42,110 bases of DNA from a virus: the IMG/VR virus record IMGVR_UViG_3300035698_008016, positions 1 to 42,110 of that record. One strand, written 5' to 3'. Position 1 is the first letter of the stretch; every line of letters begins with the position of its first letter. The position numbers and the translations under genes are program-made. A model generated the notes under the pieces. It had not been told where the DNA came from, ran no database searches, and was given only the letters and a program-made list of their open reading frames with translations. This document shows positions 8,915 to 17,298 of the stretch, piece by piece.

Positions 8915-9198
8915 GCGCTAAACCTTACCCAGTCAGAGACGGCGCCCGCGGACCAGCCAGACACAGTTGACTTCATGTAGGGGAAGATAGCGACAATCTT
9001 GGCACCCGACGCTGTAAGCTGCTCAATCTGTGCCCATGGACCATCAGCGGTGGACTTCCCATACAGTGTAAGTGTGGCCGTGGTGACAATCTCAACCTGC
9101 CAGGTACCCTCAAGCTCCAGACCCGTGAACTCAGTGGTGTTAAGCTCCTCACTGTCGCCGTTGGCAACTGCAGCGTTGTTGAACTTGTGCTCTCTCAT
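8911..9198 (-). CDS. Small structural protein, unknown
   Basis: 95 aa, beta-rich and rich in Thr, Ala and Gly, with no transmembrane segment. The pattern LEGTWQVEIVTTATLTLYGK then WAQIEQL resembles small phage proteins that decorate head or tail. It is coupled to both neighbours by four-base overlaps, so it is expressed with the preceding acidic protein and the following fibre. No family is recognised beyond this. Confidence 0.65.
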   Translation of the reverse strand: MREHKFNNAAVANGDSEELNTTEFTGLELEGTWQVEIVTTATLTLYGKSTADGPWAQIEQLTASGAKIVAIFPYMKSTVSGWSAGAVSDWVRFSA

Positions 9199-9728
9199 GA
9201 CATATTCTCCCGCATTGCGTCAGGCCGGACCGCGCGGACATCTTTCCGACTGATCTTCTCTTCCATCAGCTCGGTGAGATGGTTGAGGTTCGGAAGACCC
9301 TTCTTAGTCCAGTGACTGACTTCGTTTGCTTTCAGGCTGTCGATGGCTTCTTCCAGCGTCAGCCCCTCCTCCTCGTCTTCGTCGACTTCTTCCACATCGT
9401 CGTCATCGACGTTATCATCTTCTGCGGGCTCGGGGTCGGGCGCAGGTTCGTCGGCGGTCTCCTCGGAGCCGGGGATAACGCCTGGGGTAAAGCCATGAGC
9501 GATCAGCGCACGATCACTGATCTTGGCGAAATCTTCTTCGAACCAGCTCGGCAGTTCGGAATCCCAGACACCCTGGGACTCGGAATATAGCTGGCCACCC
9601 TGAAGATAGATGGTGCCGCCTTCTCGGCGGGACAGGCGGATGTACGGGTTGTGGCTAACCATGCGGACTTCGTTGCTACCTTTAATACGCTGGTAGTTGT
9701 GCGGGCGGAGATCAAGAACGTTGGCCAT
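9195..9728 (-). CDS. Acidic structural-module protein with C-terminal HWT domain
   Basis: 177 aa. The ATG at 9728 is preferred to a TTG at 9740 because a GGAAAT ribosome site precedes it. Residues about 85-125 form a very acidic linker (EPAEDDNVDDDDVEEVDEDEEE). It leads to a C-terminal helical segment with HWTKKGLPNLNHL, a signature common in small phage proteins located just after the capsid gene. The gene lies immediately downstream of an intrinsic terminator, so it is probably expressed at a lower level than the capsid genes. The exact role is unknown. Confidence 0.65.
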   Translation of the reverse strand: MANVLDLRPHNYQRIKGSNEVRMVSHNPYIRLSRREGGTIYLQGGQLYSESQGVWDSELPSWFEEDFAKISDRALIAHGFTPGVIPGSEETADEPAPDPEPAEDDNVDDDDVEEVDEDEEEGLTLEEAIDSLKANEVSHWTKKGLPNLNHLTELMEEKISRKDVRAVRPDAMRENMS

Positions 9729-9760
9729 TTTTATTTCCAATCGTGGCTGTCGTATTTAAG

Positions 9761-9794
9761 AGAAAAGGCAGGGACGGGCATTACCGCCCCTGCC
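9761..9794 (-). terminator. Intrinsic terminator after the capsid/decoration genes
   Basis: On the minus strand GGCAGGGGCGG pairs with CCGTCCCTGCC (11 pairs including one G-U) around a six-base loop, followed directly by TTTTCTCTT. It lies between the decoration protein stop and the next gene, so it should attenuate late transcription and make capsid transcripts more abundant than tail transcripts. Confidence 0.8.
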
Positions 9795-9821
9795 GCTGTC
9801 GTATCGGCTTCGGGCTTTAAC

Positions 9822-10241
9822 CTAGGTGGTTAAGGCCATGTCGGCGTTGTTCGCAGGGGTTTCCCAAACGTGTCGACCGAACAGGATCAGATGCGCGTTG
9901 CCGGCGGTGGGTGTTGCATTCGTAACCTGGAATACAGCCTCCTCACCGGGCGCGATCTTGATGTTGAGCCCGTCGATGTAGACCACCTTGCCAACGGCAC
10001 CGGTCGCAGTCGTGTAGTTGAGAGTGGCAATGTCGCCATCTCCACGACTGGTATCGGAACCAGCGGTAGGTCGTTTGTCAACCTTGACGGCACCGGTGGC
10101 ATTCGCGGCGGTCGTAAAGACCAGCGCAACTGCTTCGATGACGAAAGGCATGTAACCCGGCGCGAAGTCGCCGATGTCAGCCGCGGATGCCAAACTTGCG
10201 TTTGAGGCAACCATCTCCTGGTGTTGTCCGTGCGTGTACAT
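9822..10241 (-). CDS. Head decoration-like protein
   Basis: 139 aa, beta-rich, Ala/Thr/Gly-rich, directly downstream of the major capsid gene with a nine-base gap. Size, composition and position match capsid-stabilising decoration proteins of tailed phages. A short helix (residues 5-25) is followed by strands such as FVIEAVALVFTT and KVVYIDGLNIKIAPGEEAVF. It ends just before the intrinsic terminator and so is co-expressed at high level with the capsid protein. Family assignment is from position and composition; a direct homologue is not recognised. Confidence 0.6.
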   Translation of the reverse strand: MYTHGQHQEMVASNASLASAADIGDFAPGYMPFVIEAVALVFTTAANATGAVKVDKRPTAGSDTSRGDGDIATLNYTTATGAVGKVVYIDGLNIKIAPGEEAVFQVTNATPTAGNAHLILFGRHVWETPANNADMALTT

Positions 10242-10250
10242 TGGACCCCC

Positions 10251-11198
10251 TTACTGGCTGGTTACGTGGACAGCGCGAGCTTCGCCGGCATTGGCAGTAT
10301 CCCAGATCAAACCGAGTTCCAGGATGCCATACCATGCCACAGCCCTAGAGCGACCGAAGTCACCTGGGATTGCGGCACGAAGTTCGGGCGTTTGAACTTC
10401 CGCCAACGCGAGGAAGTCTTCACCGAACACGAGGCCTTCGCCCAGGACGGACGCGGTGCCCACCTTTGCGAGTGCGTTCGCGTGGTTCGTCTCCACGTGG
10501 CGAATGTTCTCGATCTTGCCGACCTCGCTGGTCAGCTTCTTGTCAGGAGAGGTATACTTGTGCCACTCCTCCCAGTCGCTGTCCCGCTTGATGCCGCGAA
10601 GACCCAGTGTGCGGAAAATGCCCACATAGTCGTCGCCCATCCAAGGTGGGCAATGCAGCGTATCATACATGTAGTCACGCATCTCTTCCGCGTGGTACAC
10701 GTTGTAATTCGCTGTGGCCGTGGTCGACGCCGTGCCATCCGTGTCGAACGTGCCTGCTGCGGCGCCGGTCGGGATGTACTTGATCTTGCACGTTTTGGCG
10801 GCAGCTGCCGCCTTGGTGTCCAGGACAAGGGTCATCTGATCGCGCAACTTGCGTTGGATCGGATTTTCCAGATCGAAGGACGACAGATCATCGGCGAGCG
10901 ACGTGTAAGGCACGGCGCGGCCGATTTCGGTGACGGTAATCGAAGTTGTGCTGATTGAGAACTCGTCCTCAGAGATCGGCATGCCTTCCGTCAGGTTGGC
11001 ATCGGTCGGTTCCGTCAAATTCGCCAGGCGCGTAAGGGTGACGCTTTCACCCATACGGCGACCGAATCCTTCGACAGGCCGAACGTAATCCATGAACTTG
11101 GAGTCTGCAACAGCAGCTTCGAAAACCTTGTTGGACATAGCATGGTTCTTAAACGTGCCGGACGGCGCGTCAAAGGCCCATGAGAATTGCTCACTCAT
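10251..11198 (-). CDS. Major capsid protein, N4gp56 / HK97-fold type
   Basis: 315 aa with the pattern of the N4gp56-like capsid family: an early helix ending in KFMDYVRPVEG, then GRRMGESVTLTRL, LTEGMPISEDEFSIS, and VTEIGRAVPYTSL leading to the spine helix around residues 105-135. The C-terminus contains the expected mixed beta domain. It follows the scaffold gene and precedes the decoration protein, the usual head order. A strong AAAGGAG ribosome site lies before the start. It forms the icosahedral shell after scaffold-directed assembly. Confidence 0.85.
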   Translation of the reverse strand: MSEQFSWAFDAPSGTFKNHAMSNKVFEAAVADSKFMDYVRPVEGFGRRMGESVTLTRLANLTEPTDANLTEGMPISEDEFSISTTSITVTEIGRAVPYTSLADDLSSFDLENPIQRKLRDQMTLVLDTKAAAAAKTCKIKYIPTGAAAGTFDTDGTASTTATANYNVYHAEEMRDYMYDTLHCPPWMGDDYVGIFRTLGLRGIKRDSDWEEWHKYTSPDKKLTSEVGKIENIRHVETNHANALAKVGTASVLGEGLVFGEDFLALAEVQTPELRAAIPGDFGRSRAVAWYGILELGLIWDTANAGEARAVHVTSQ

Positions 11199-11224
11199 TT
11201 GAGTTTGCTCCTTTGGGGTTTAAG

Positions 11225-11950
11225 TTAAGCTGTCTCACGGTGTGCCGCCTGTTTCCCTTTAATAGCTTGGGAGAGCGTTGTGGGGCCCGTGCTTTCTTCC
11301 CGAGGACGAGAAGCATTCGGTTTCGGTGTGGAGCCGCCGCCGCTTTCCGCAATACGCGGCGCATCGGTTCCCCCTCCGCCAAATCGTTTCGCAACATTCA
11401 TAAGGTGTGTGCGAGTTAAGTTGCCGAGTTGCTCGACCGACTGGGCAACGGGTAGCTTGCCCAGTGAGGCCCAATGTTGAGACATAAGCATATTCGCTGT
11501 CTCTTTATCCATCGACCGGTCGAGGTCTTTGTTGACAGTGAAGAACGTATCCCAGAACTGCCGCAGACCATCGGTCTGCTGCGTCTCCTGACGTATCTCC
11601 TTTGTAACAGACTCGCGCATACGGCGAGTGTACTCCTTCGGGTCCGAGAAGAGTAACTGCTCCATCTCGTCATCATCGCCTACCAGCGGGTCATCCGCGG
11701 GTGGGGCCGCTACCGGCTGCTGCATCTCAGCGAGCCGTGACTCAATACCCTGCGTGTAGTCGTTGAAGCTTCGCGCGGCGCGCTCATCAACCAGTGCGGT
11801 GCTACCGTCGGGCAGCGTCATCGTAACGAACTGGGCACGGCCTTCAGGCGGATCTTCAGGCGGATCTTCGGGCTCAACGCCAGCAAGTTTCTCAGCAAGT
11901 TGCTCGGGCGTAAGCCCATCGAGTTCAGTCTGTTCTAGCGGGTCGGCCAT
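11225..11950 (-). CDS. Capsid scaffolding protein
   Basis: 241 aa. It is acidic at the N-terminus (including a tandem PEDPPEDPPEG stretch from a 12-base DNA repeat), has a helical middle with coiled-coil character (about 65-175), and a low-complexity Gly/Ser/Pro and basic C-terminus ending in KGKQAAHRETA. This acidic-helical-basic build and the location directly upstream of the major capsid gene are typical of internal scaffolds, which bind the shell through a basic C-terminal tail. No protease domain is visible inside it. Confidence 0.75.
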   Translation of the reverse strand: MADPLEQTELDGLTPEQLAEKLAGVEPEDPPEDPPEGRAQFVTMTLPDGSTALVDERAARSFNDYTQGIESRLAEMQQPVAAPPADDPLVGDDDEMEQLLFSDPKEYTRRMRESVTKEIRQETQQTDGLRQFWDTFFTVNKDLDRSMDKETANMLMSQHWASLGKLPVAQSVEQLGNLTRTHLMNVAKRFGGGGTDAPRIAESGGGSTPKPNASRPREESTGPTTLSQAIKGKQAAHRETA

Positions 11951-11951
11951 A

Positions 11952-12212
11952 TTATTTATCCTTCATTTCTACGGCTTCATTACCAGCACCGATTACGCGG
12001 GCCAGCTCTATCTTCCACAGGTCATACTCAGCGAGGGCACCGACGGCACCGACGAGGGCATTGTGGTTGATATCCTTATTGCGGTAGCTTGTGGCAAGCT
12101 CCTTAACGATTGCAGCTTCGCGGGCAGCAATGATGGGTAGCACGATTGCGCGGACTTGCTTGGCAATCATGGCGTTCTCAACGCTTGAGCTGATGTCTAT
12201 GGTAGTGGCCAT
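11952..12212 (-). CDS. Small head-module protein, unknown
   Basis: 86 aa, nearly all helical, without Cys, signal peptide or transmembrane segment. It reads MATTIDISSSVENAMIAKQV at the start and has an amphipathic helix around IVLPIIAAREAAIVKELA. It sits between the portal and scaffold genes, coupled by a one-base overlap to the gene before. Small helical proteins here are common in podovirus head clusters, but no family is recognised. Confidence 0.6.
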   Translation of the reverse strand: MATTIDISSSVENAMIAKQVRAIVLPIIAAREAAIVKELATSYRNKDINHNALVGAVGALAEYDLWKIELARVIGAGNEAVEMKDK

Positions 12213-12445
12213 CAGCCGGCACCCAGTCTGGGTACAAGAAGGCCGCCAGGCAGATGTATCATCGTATCGCGGCCCTCAAGCCGGTTAATATCACCCATGG
12301 CAATGGCGAGACACTCCATAGCACCATCCTGTGCTTTCATCAAGAAATCCACGCGCTTGGCGAGGTGTTCCTCAGGTATGGTTTTAGAATGCTCATGATA
12401 CCACACAGCCCACTCAGTTAGTTTTGTCTGGAGTTCTGCGCTCAT
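12212..12445 (-). CDS. Small head-module protein, unknown
   Basis: 77 aa, helical, with the segment LTEWAVWYHEHSKTIPEEHLAKRVDF cut across two helices and a Gly/Pro-rich C-terminus (LPGGLLVPRLGAG). It lies immediately after the portal gene and overlaps the next gene by one base. It could be a chaperone or minor head protein. There is no catalytic or metal site visible and no recognised family. Confidence 0.6.
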   Translation of the reverse strand: MSAELQTKLTEWAVWYHEHSKTIPEEHLAKRVDFLMKAQDGAMECLAIAMGDINRLEGRDTMIHLPGGLLVPRLGAG

Positions 12446-12446
12446 C

Positions 12447-14420
12447 TCACGATAGTCCTGTAAGTGGTTTTGTCACCTGATTAACTTCACCTGGCACCTG
12501 GGCACCGGCACCTGTGTCAGACACGCCGGCACCACCGCCAGATGATGCACCCGCTCCCGAGGTGAACTCGCGGAAGTAGGGCAGTTGCTTCATAAACTCA
12601 GGCAAGCCTTCCAGCTCTTCCTCGTTTGCTTCAAGTTCCTGCGGGTTGATGCCCATGGCTTTGAAGGCTTTATCGAGTATCCTCTCTGGGGAGTATTTCT
12701 TCATAAACGTCTGCAGCATCACGGGGCTTTGACCGACAAACTGCATTAGACCAATGAGCTTCTGGAACTCTCGAACATTATTAAGCTGCGCCGTGAGCCC
12801 ATTCACGCGAAACGCGCACATGGATGAATACATCGTGAAGCGCTGCTCGGGTGTCATGGTGAAGAACTTGAACGCTGTGCGCGCGTCAACGGCTAACGCG
12901 ATAGACTCGGGGGGTATCTCATCCGTGAACTGCAAGATGGTGAGCCAGCAGAGTTCTAGCGTGCGTTCGATACACTCGTTCTCAAAGTCACGAAGCGCGG
13001 AGTTCACCGTGCTATCATTGCCCGCCTCGGACTGGACGATCTCGGTAGCCTTCACCTGACGACTTGCGAGATTACCCAGCTTGGTGTCATTTGTTAAGCC
13101 TGCATTGTTGAACTCGCGGTCCAGCGTATTGAGCACAGAGATCGACTCACCCGAGACGGAACCCGTAACTACCTGCTCAACAACCTTCATACCATCAGGA
13201 GTCTCCTCCTTAATAACCAGGGTCTCGCCGGCACCGATACCGTCGGCTATCTGTCCAGGGTCAACCAGGAGATTGGCCCGAACCTGACGAACACCCCAGA
13301 CAGAGCTGATGCCGCCATCAATAACAAGATTGAACAGCTCATTGAAAGCAATATTAAGACTAGCAGCGTTGTCGTAGAGAGCCTTATGCCAGACGCTGTG
13401 CGGCACGCGGATAAGCGGTGCGGCCACGAAGGGTGACTTGCCGTGCCACAGAGGATTTTTAGTGGGCTTGCGAATAAGTATAGTATCATTCGCGATAGCT
13501 GCGACCACGTTCTCATGGAGCACCGTCCCATCTGTGTTCAGAATAGTCCCCCAGAATTCGTCAATCATCACGCGCTTGCGAAAGTCGGGCATCGCAGCCT
13601 CATCCTGGCCTTTCTCCGTCTCGCTGCGTTTATCCTCATCTGGAGCCTCAACACTCATAGTTCCGATCAGGCTTCTCACCGCGGCGAGATCATAGACACC
13701 GGCCTCGGCCATCTCGAGAACATCAGACAGGTCGCGCTCAACACGATGTATCTCGTAGAGCCCTGCGCCCGTCGGGTCCGGGAAGTATTCGGTATCGGGG
13801 ACAAGATCTACGCGCAGGCGCCATGACTTAACGTTGCGGTGCACGATGCGGTCCGGCCGTATGATGCGGTCCGTCTGCTCGTCAATAAAGGCCTCACCAG
13901 CCTCGACGGCGAGCTGAGGTCGTGTCACACTGTAGCCGTGGACCTTGAGAATAATCAGCGAGTCCGTCAGCGCCGACCGAACACCATCACTGAGGACAGT
14001 GGTGAAGTTCTTGGCCGCGAGGTTCCCCCGCTCGTGTGCGAGATTGCCCAGGAAGCAGTTCATGATTTTTCGGACTTCGTGAGGTGTCAACGGAGACTCC
14101 GACGAGACGACGGGCTCGTAGTAATCCTCACCGGTTCCAACAAGGCCCTCTTTTATAAAGGCTACGAATTGCTCCTGGGCAATGGCAAGTTTTGGTACAA
14201 ATTCGGTGGACTGGCCTTTTCCTTTATGCGACCAGTCTTGAATCATGGCAACCACATCCCGGTTGCGTCGGTTCAACCTTAGCCGGGAAGAGCGGGCATC
14301 ATCAGCCTGCTGACGATACTGCTGGATTGCTTTAACAACCATGAAGTCCCCTGCATTACTGGGCACCTTGTCTTGGAGTTCCGCCGGTGCTTGGGCCATG
14401 TTGATAACGTTATCCGCCAT
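12447..14420 (-). CDS. Portal protein
   Basis: 657 aa, the usual size for podovirus portals. The N-terminal half contains the clip and wing pattern (FVPKLAIAQEQFVAFIKEG, then YEPVVSSESPLTPHEVRK). The middle has strand-rich wing segments around PDTEYFPDPTGAGLYEIHRV. Residues about 380-470 contain the long crown and stem helices (SLNIAFNELFNLVID, then LNTLDREFNNAGLTND and QVKATEIVQ). The low-complexity Gly/Ala tail (about 615-640) is expected for a channel barrel end. It follows the terminase and precedes the scaffold and capsid genes. The portal is the DNA channel and docking site for terminase and adaptor. Confidence 0.85.
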   Translation of the reverse strand: MADNVINMAQAPAELQDKVPSNAGDFMVVKAIQQYRQQADDARSSRLRLNRRNRDVVAMIQDWSHKGKGQSTEFVPKLAIAQEQFVAFIKEGLVGTGEDYYEPVVSSESPLTPHEVRKIMNCFLGNLAHERGNLAAKNFTTVLSDGVRSALTDSLIILKVHGYSVTRPQLAVEAGEAFIDEQTDRIIRPDRIVHRNVKSWRLRVDLVPDTEYFPDPTGAGLYEIHRVERDLSDVLEMAEAGVYDLAAVRSLIGTMSVEAPDEDKRSETEKGQDEAAMPDFRKRVMIDEFWGTILNTDGTVLHENVVAAIANDTILIRKPTKNPLWHGKSPFVAAPLIRVPHSVWHKALYDNAASLNIAFNELFNLVIDGGISSVWGVRQVRANLLVDPGQIADGIGAGETLVIKEETPDGMKVVEQVVTGSVSGESISVLNTLDREFNNAGLTNDTKLGNLASRQVKATEIVQSEAGNDSTVNSALRDFENECIERTLELCWLTILQFTDEIPPESIALAVDARTAFKFFTMTPEQRFTMYSSMCAFRVNGLTAQLNNVREFQKLIGLMQFVGQSPVMLQTFMKKYSPERILDKAFKAMGINPQELEANEEELEGLPEFMKQLPYFREFTSGAGASSGGGAGVSDTGAGAQVPGEVNQVTKPLTGLS

Positions 14421-14607
14421 AGCTGGGTGACCTAACTGTTATGACTGTGGACTTCGCGCCGACACAAGATGTGCATGTACCCATGGTCTGCTCGTGGCGG
14501 AGCATCAGCGTAGCGTTGCATTTGTTACAGGTCTTCAACGTGGGGTCCTCTCTAGTTCGCTCGAGAATAGCTGGGAGATCGAACAGCGGTGGCTTGAGCA
14601 TATTCAT
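14410..14607 (-). CDS. Small zinc-ribbon protein between terminase and portal
   Basis: 65 aa with two CxxC knuckles, CNKC (about 27-30) and CTSC (about 45-48), 14 residues apart, typical of a zinc ribbon. It overlaps the terminase 3' end by 56 bases and the portal start by 11. The last residues, VRSPSYGG, echo the terminase C-terminus (VRSPSYSRAN); the DNA is 15 of 18 identical at 14418-14435 and 14567-14584. Possible roles are a terminase- or portal-associated DNA-binding cofactor. No family is assigned. Confidence 0.65.
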   Translation of the reverse strand: MNMLKPPLFDLPAILERTREDPTLKTCNKCNATLMLRHEQTMGTCTSCVGAKSTVITVRSPSYGG

Positions 14608-16075
14608 GTTGGATAGCCTCTAGCTTGACGGGCTCCTCGAAGTTAACCCAATAACCGAGGCCGTCAGAGAAATGTGTTCGTTTGTAGTATGGGTCCTTAC
14701 TGTTCTTGGTCTTCTTGATGCCACCATCAGGCGCACGAAGCACCTGCTCCATGTCGGCAACAACTTCTGTAGCGGAGGGGTCAACCTGAAGCAGATGTAG
14801 ACCATCCTTGCTCCCACAGGCTGAGTTCATTGCATTGATGCGGTCGGGTACTGAGGGGTTAACCTCTGGGACCTTAATACGAACGCGGCTGCCGAAATTA
14901 ATTAGGGCATTCTGTATTAGGTGATAGCTGGTCTTGTTATCATGGTGAGACCTCCCGCGGCCGGTCGCGTCGCCATACACCCAAATCTCACCCTGATGGT
15001 TCTTGTGGCGTTCGATGAACCAATTACACATGTCGGGTATGCTGCCCTCATCAAGCACAAGCTCTTCGAAGATACGGAAGTACATACCATCTCGCTGACC
15101 GACCAGCGACATCATGGGTTCAACGTTGAAGTCCCAGCACCAGGCTATCGGACGTTGCGGATGCCAGAACTTCGACTGATCGGCCACGTTCGCATCATAA
15201 CTGAAGCTTGGGTACGCTCGTGCTCCACCGAGTCCAGGTAACCACTCGCCGTTAAGTCGGATGCGTCGTTGTACAGACCCTTCGGCGTAGATACCTTCAA
15301 GCCGCCCGATCTCACCTCGGGGTATGTGGGGGTTATCGTAGATGGAAGCCGTAAATGCTCCCACCCCTGGTTTAAGACCCTGCTGGAACGGCTTGAGGAT
15401 ATCCGTGTAGACCCACGTGACACCACCAACGGCGCCTTCCGGCGGCAAGAGTGTACATGTACCAAATATCTTAAGCGGAGAAGCACCCACTCGGATAACA
15501 CATTCCTCATAGATACCAAAAGGCGGCTCTTCATCGAAGTGAACATAGTCTTTCTCCGTGCCCTGGAACTTCTTGCGCCCAGAGTCGGCAGACTTGAAAC
15601 CGATGATGCTGCCGTTCTTGAGCTTAAGAATCTGATCGCTGACGCGCCACTCATTAATCTCATGCGGGGGTATGAAAGGTACATGCGTCTGACCCGGAGG
15701 TGTGAAGCCGTTATCAAATAGCTTCGGCTGAACGATGTCTCGGGAAGACGGAAAGTCAAGTGACACGACCCATCCAGAGGTCGCGCGATCTTTCACTGAG
15801 ATCGACGAGTTCTGACCCGTTACGAACTTGACGTTGTCTGACTGATCACCGAATCTTGCAAGTGTCGCGTCACATATGGCACCAGCATCCGACTTGCCGG
15901 AACGGTTAGCAGCTACGAACCAGTTCTCGGCTTTCTCACCCATAACAACACTGCGGACGAAGTCATCTTGTTTCTTATACGGACGCCAGTGTGCCCAGCC
16001 ATCATGTTCGTGGCGCTTATTGCGTTCGGCTTTGATTGCCGCGAGTTGTTTGAGCGATGATGACATGCTCCGCAT
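14552..16075 (-). CDS. terL: Terminase large subunit
   Basis: 507 aa. The ATPase domain has Walker A VAANRSGKSDAG (about 53-64), Walker B DYVHFDEEPP (about 175-184) and a coupling motif around FGTCTLLPPEG. The RNase H-fold nuclease domain shows acidic residues in CWDFNVEPM (about 288), WVYGDATGRGRS (about 340) and THFSDGLGYW (near 475), as expected for the three-metal-ligand site that cuts concatemeric DNA. The motor docks on the portal encoded next. The start at 16075 is used; a second ATG at 16066 could serve if the promoter overlapping the first codon is active. Confidence 0.92.
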   Translation of the reverse strand: MRSMSSSLKQLAAIKAERNKRHEHDGWAHWRPYKKQDDFVRSVVMGEKAENWFVAANRSGKSDAGAICDATLARFGDQSDNVKFVTGQNSSISVKDRATSGWVVSLDFPSSRDIVQPKLFDNGFTPPGQTHVPFIPPHEINEWRVSDQILKLKNGSIIGFKSADSGRKKFQGTEKDYVHFDEEPPFGIYEECVIRVGASPLKIFGTCTLLPPEGAVGGVTWVYTDILKPFQQGLKPGVGAFTASIYDNPHIPRGEIGRLEGIYAEGSVQRRIRLNGEWLPGLGGARAYPSFSYDANVADQSKFWHPQRPIAWCWDFNVEPMMSLVGQRDGMYFRIFEELVLDEGSIPDMCNWFIERHKNHQGEIWVYGDATGRGRSHHDNKTSYHLIQNALINFGSRVRIKVPEVNPSVPDRINAMNSACGSKDGLHLLQVDPSATEVVADMEQVLRAPDGGIKKTKNSKDPYYKRTHFSDGLGYWVNFEEPVKLEAIQHEYAQATAVRSPSYSRAN

Positions 16076-16103
16076 ATTACGTGCCCTAGCGGAAACATGT
16101 CAA
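16074..16103 (-). promoter_or_regulatory. Candidate sigma70 promoter overlapping the terminase start
   Basis: Minus strand TTGACA (16098-16103), an 18-base spacer and TAATAT (16074-16079). The -10 overlaps the first terminase ATG (16073-16075), so transcription would start near 16067 and the second in-frame ATG at 16066 would be at or near the 5' end, giving a leaderless message. No experimental support. Confidence 0.4.
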
Positions 16104-16134
16104 CACCTTCCCCAAACCCTATGTTTTGTGCGCG

Positions 16135-16395
16135 TTACACGCGTGTACGTGTGTATCGCCAAGCAAAATACGCCGCGGACATGCCGCACTCTGGGCATTG
16201 CTTGGTCACCTCAAGCTTCTGAACACCAGTAACAAGAACACCCCACAGGTGGTGTGGCTTCACGCTGATTGTTCTGCCATTGAAGTGGTGGTCACACGCA
16301 TCCGGCTTGTAGGGCTTATCCTCTACGAATGGACGGCCACCTGCCCAGACTAGTGTGGTCGGCAGATAGTCGGCGTGCGTGAAGATTTTACCCAT
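16135..16395 (-). CDS. Hypothetical protein with CxxC pair
   Basis: 86 aa, with His-rich middle (DHHFNGRTISVKPHHLW) and a late CPECG knuckle near residue 67. Only one CxxC is present, so a complete zinc ribbon would need the nearby Cys34 and His residues. It is coupled to the previous gene by an eight-base overlap and lies directly upstream of the terminase promoter. No family is recognised. It is probably expressed from the late promoter at 18050-18078. Confidence 0.6.
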   Translation of the reverse strand: MGKIFTHADYLPTTLVWAGGRPFVEDKPYKPDACDHHFNGRTISVKPHHLWGVLVTGVQKLEVTKQCPECGMSAAYFAWRYTRTRV

Positions 16396-17017
16396 GGCTC
16401 TTTACCTCCGTATCGGCGCGCCACTGCAAGAAGGTGACACCCGGCGACCAGTTGTGGGCGATGGCGACGTGGTAGTCGACGGTGCCGTGCTCCGCGTCGA
16501 ACACCCGGGCTTCGGTGTTGCAGAATGAGTTCCACGCATCCTGCACCTCGCGGGTTGATGCATAGTAGGCATCCATATCCTCGCCTTTCTTCCAGATGCA
16601 GCGGGGTCGGCGGTCCTCTCCGGTAGTGGGTGTGACCCCGCAGTCACAGGTACTGTCGCGGTTGGGTGCCGCACGATTATTGTGCCACCTACAGCCAGGC
16701 CGGTGACCCATGATAGTGTAGGGTATATCCATGGGTATCGCTACCTCAGAGTGTGCGGCAACCAAGCTTGCTATCACCCCCTGCAACTTCGACAGCTTTA
16801 CTGCCAGCTCACATCTTATACGACGCTCGGTGTCATATTGACCCTGCATAGTTGCGATGCCCGCTTTGTAGCCTGCTTGGTAGTTCCGATACGCCTCAGC
16901 CCGCCCCCACTGTAGCGCCTCCTCATGTATTGCCTCCATCGCAGACTCCATACGTGGGCTATCACCAGCAACCTGTGCCGCTGATAGCTCATCCATCAGC
17001 TCATCGGGGGTACTCAT
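16388..17017 (-). CDS. Hypothetical late-region protein with Cys/His cluster
   Basis: 209 aa. The N-terminal 90 residues are helical with coiled-coil character (ELMDELSAAQVAG, then ELAVKLSKLQGVIASLVAAH). Residues about 105-130 hold a Cys/His cluster: GHRPGCRWHNN, then STCDCG. That could bind zinc. The C-terminal part is Trp-rich. It starts with the same CACATGAGTACCCC start context as the gene before and is coupled to it by a four-base overlap. Function unknown. Confidence 0.6.
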   Translation of the reverse strand: MSTPDELMDELSAAQVAGDSPRMESAMEAIHEEALQWGRAEAYRNYQAGYKAGIATMQGQYDTERRIRCELAVKLSKLQGVIASLVAAHSEVAIPMDIPYTIMGHRPGCRWHNNRAAPNRDSTCDCGVTPTTGEDRRPRCIWKKGEDMDAYYASTREVQDAWNSFCNTEARVFDAEHGTVDYHVAIAHNWSPGVTFLQWRADTEVKSHG

Positions 17018-17298
17018 GTGTCCATCTCCTCAAGACATTCAATATATTCCTGATAAAGCTTAAGGGTCTGTGGCCTCCGCCCGTTGGACTCATGGGTAAG
17101 TGAACCAATAAGCCTACTAGCCGCATCCAATGCATCCCTGGACTCAGCCCCGCCGCTCTCATACCCTGTCCTGTATGACAGCAGCCCCATACCATCGCGG
17201 TATACGGCAATTGCACCAGGATCACCCTCGCTACACACGTGGAGACTCTTGGTCTCATCAAGGGTCCTTAACCACGCTATGGGCTGGGGGGTACTCAT
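17014..17298 (-). CDS. Hypothetical protein
   Basis: 94 aa, starting at 17298, where the ATG overlaps the peptidase stop (ATGA); an upstream in-frame ATG exists at 17307. No transmembrane, signal or metal motif is seen. The segment DALDAASRLIGSL is a likely helix. The start context is a near copy of that of the next gene. It belongs to the string of small coupled genes between the late promoter and the terminase. No family is recognised. Confidence 0.6.
   Translation of the reverse strand: MSTPQPIAWLRTLDETKSLHVCSEGDPGAIAVYRDGMGLLSYRTGYESGGAESRDALDAASRLIGSLTHESNGRRPQTLKLYQEYIECLEEMDT

Noticed and set aside
10221-10958. 245-codon frame antisense to the major capsid gene
   Set aside because: It mirrors the capsid codon pattern, has no ribosome site and lies wholly against a well-supported structural gene.
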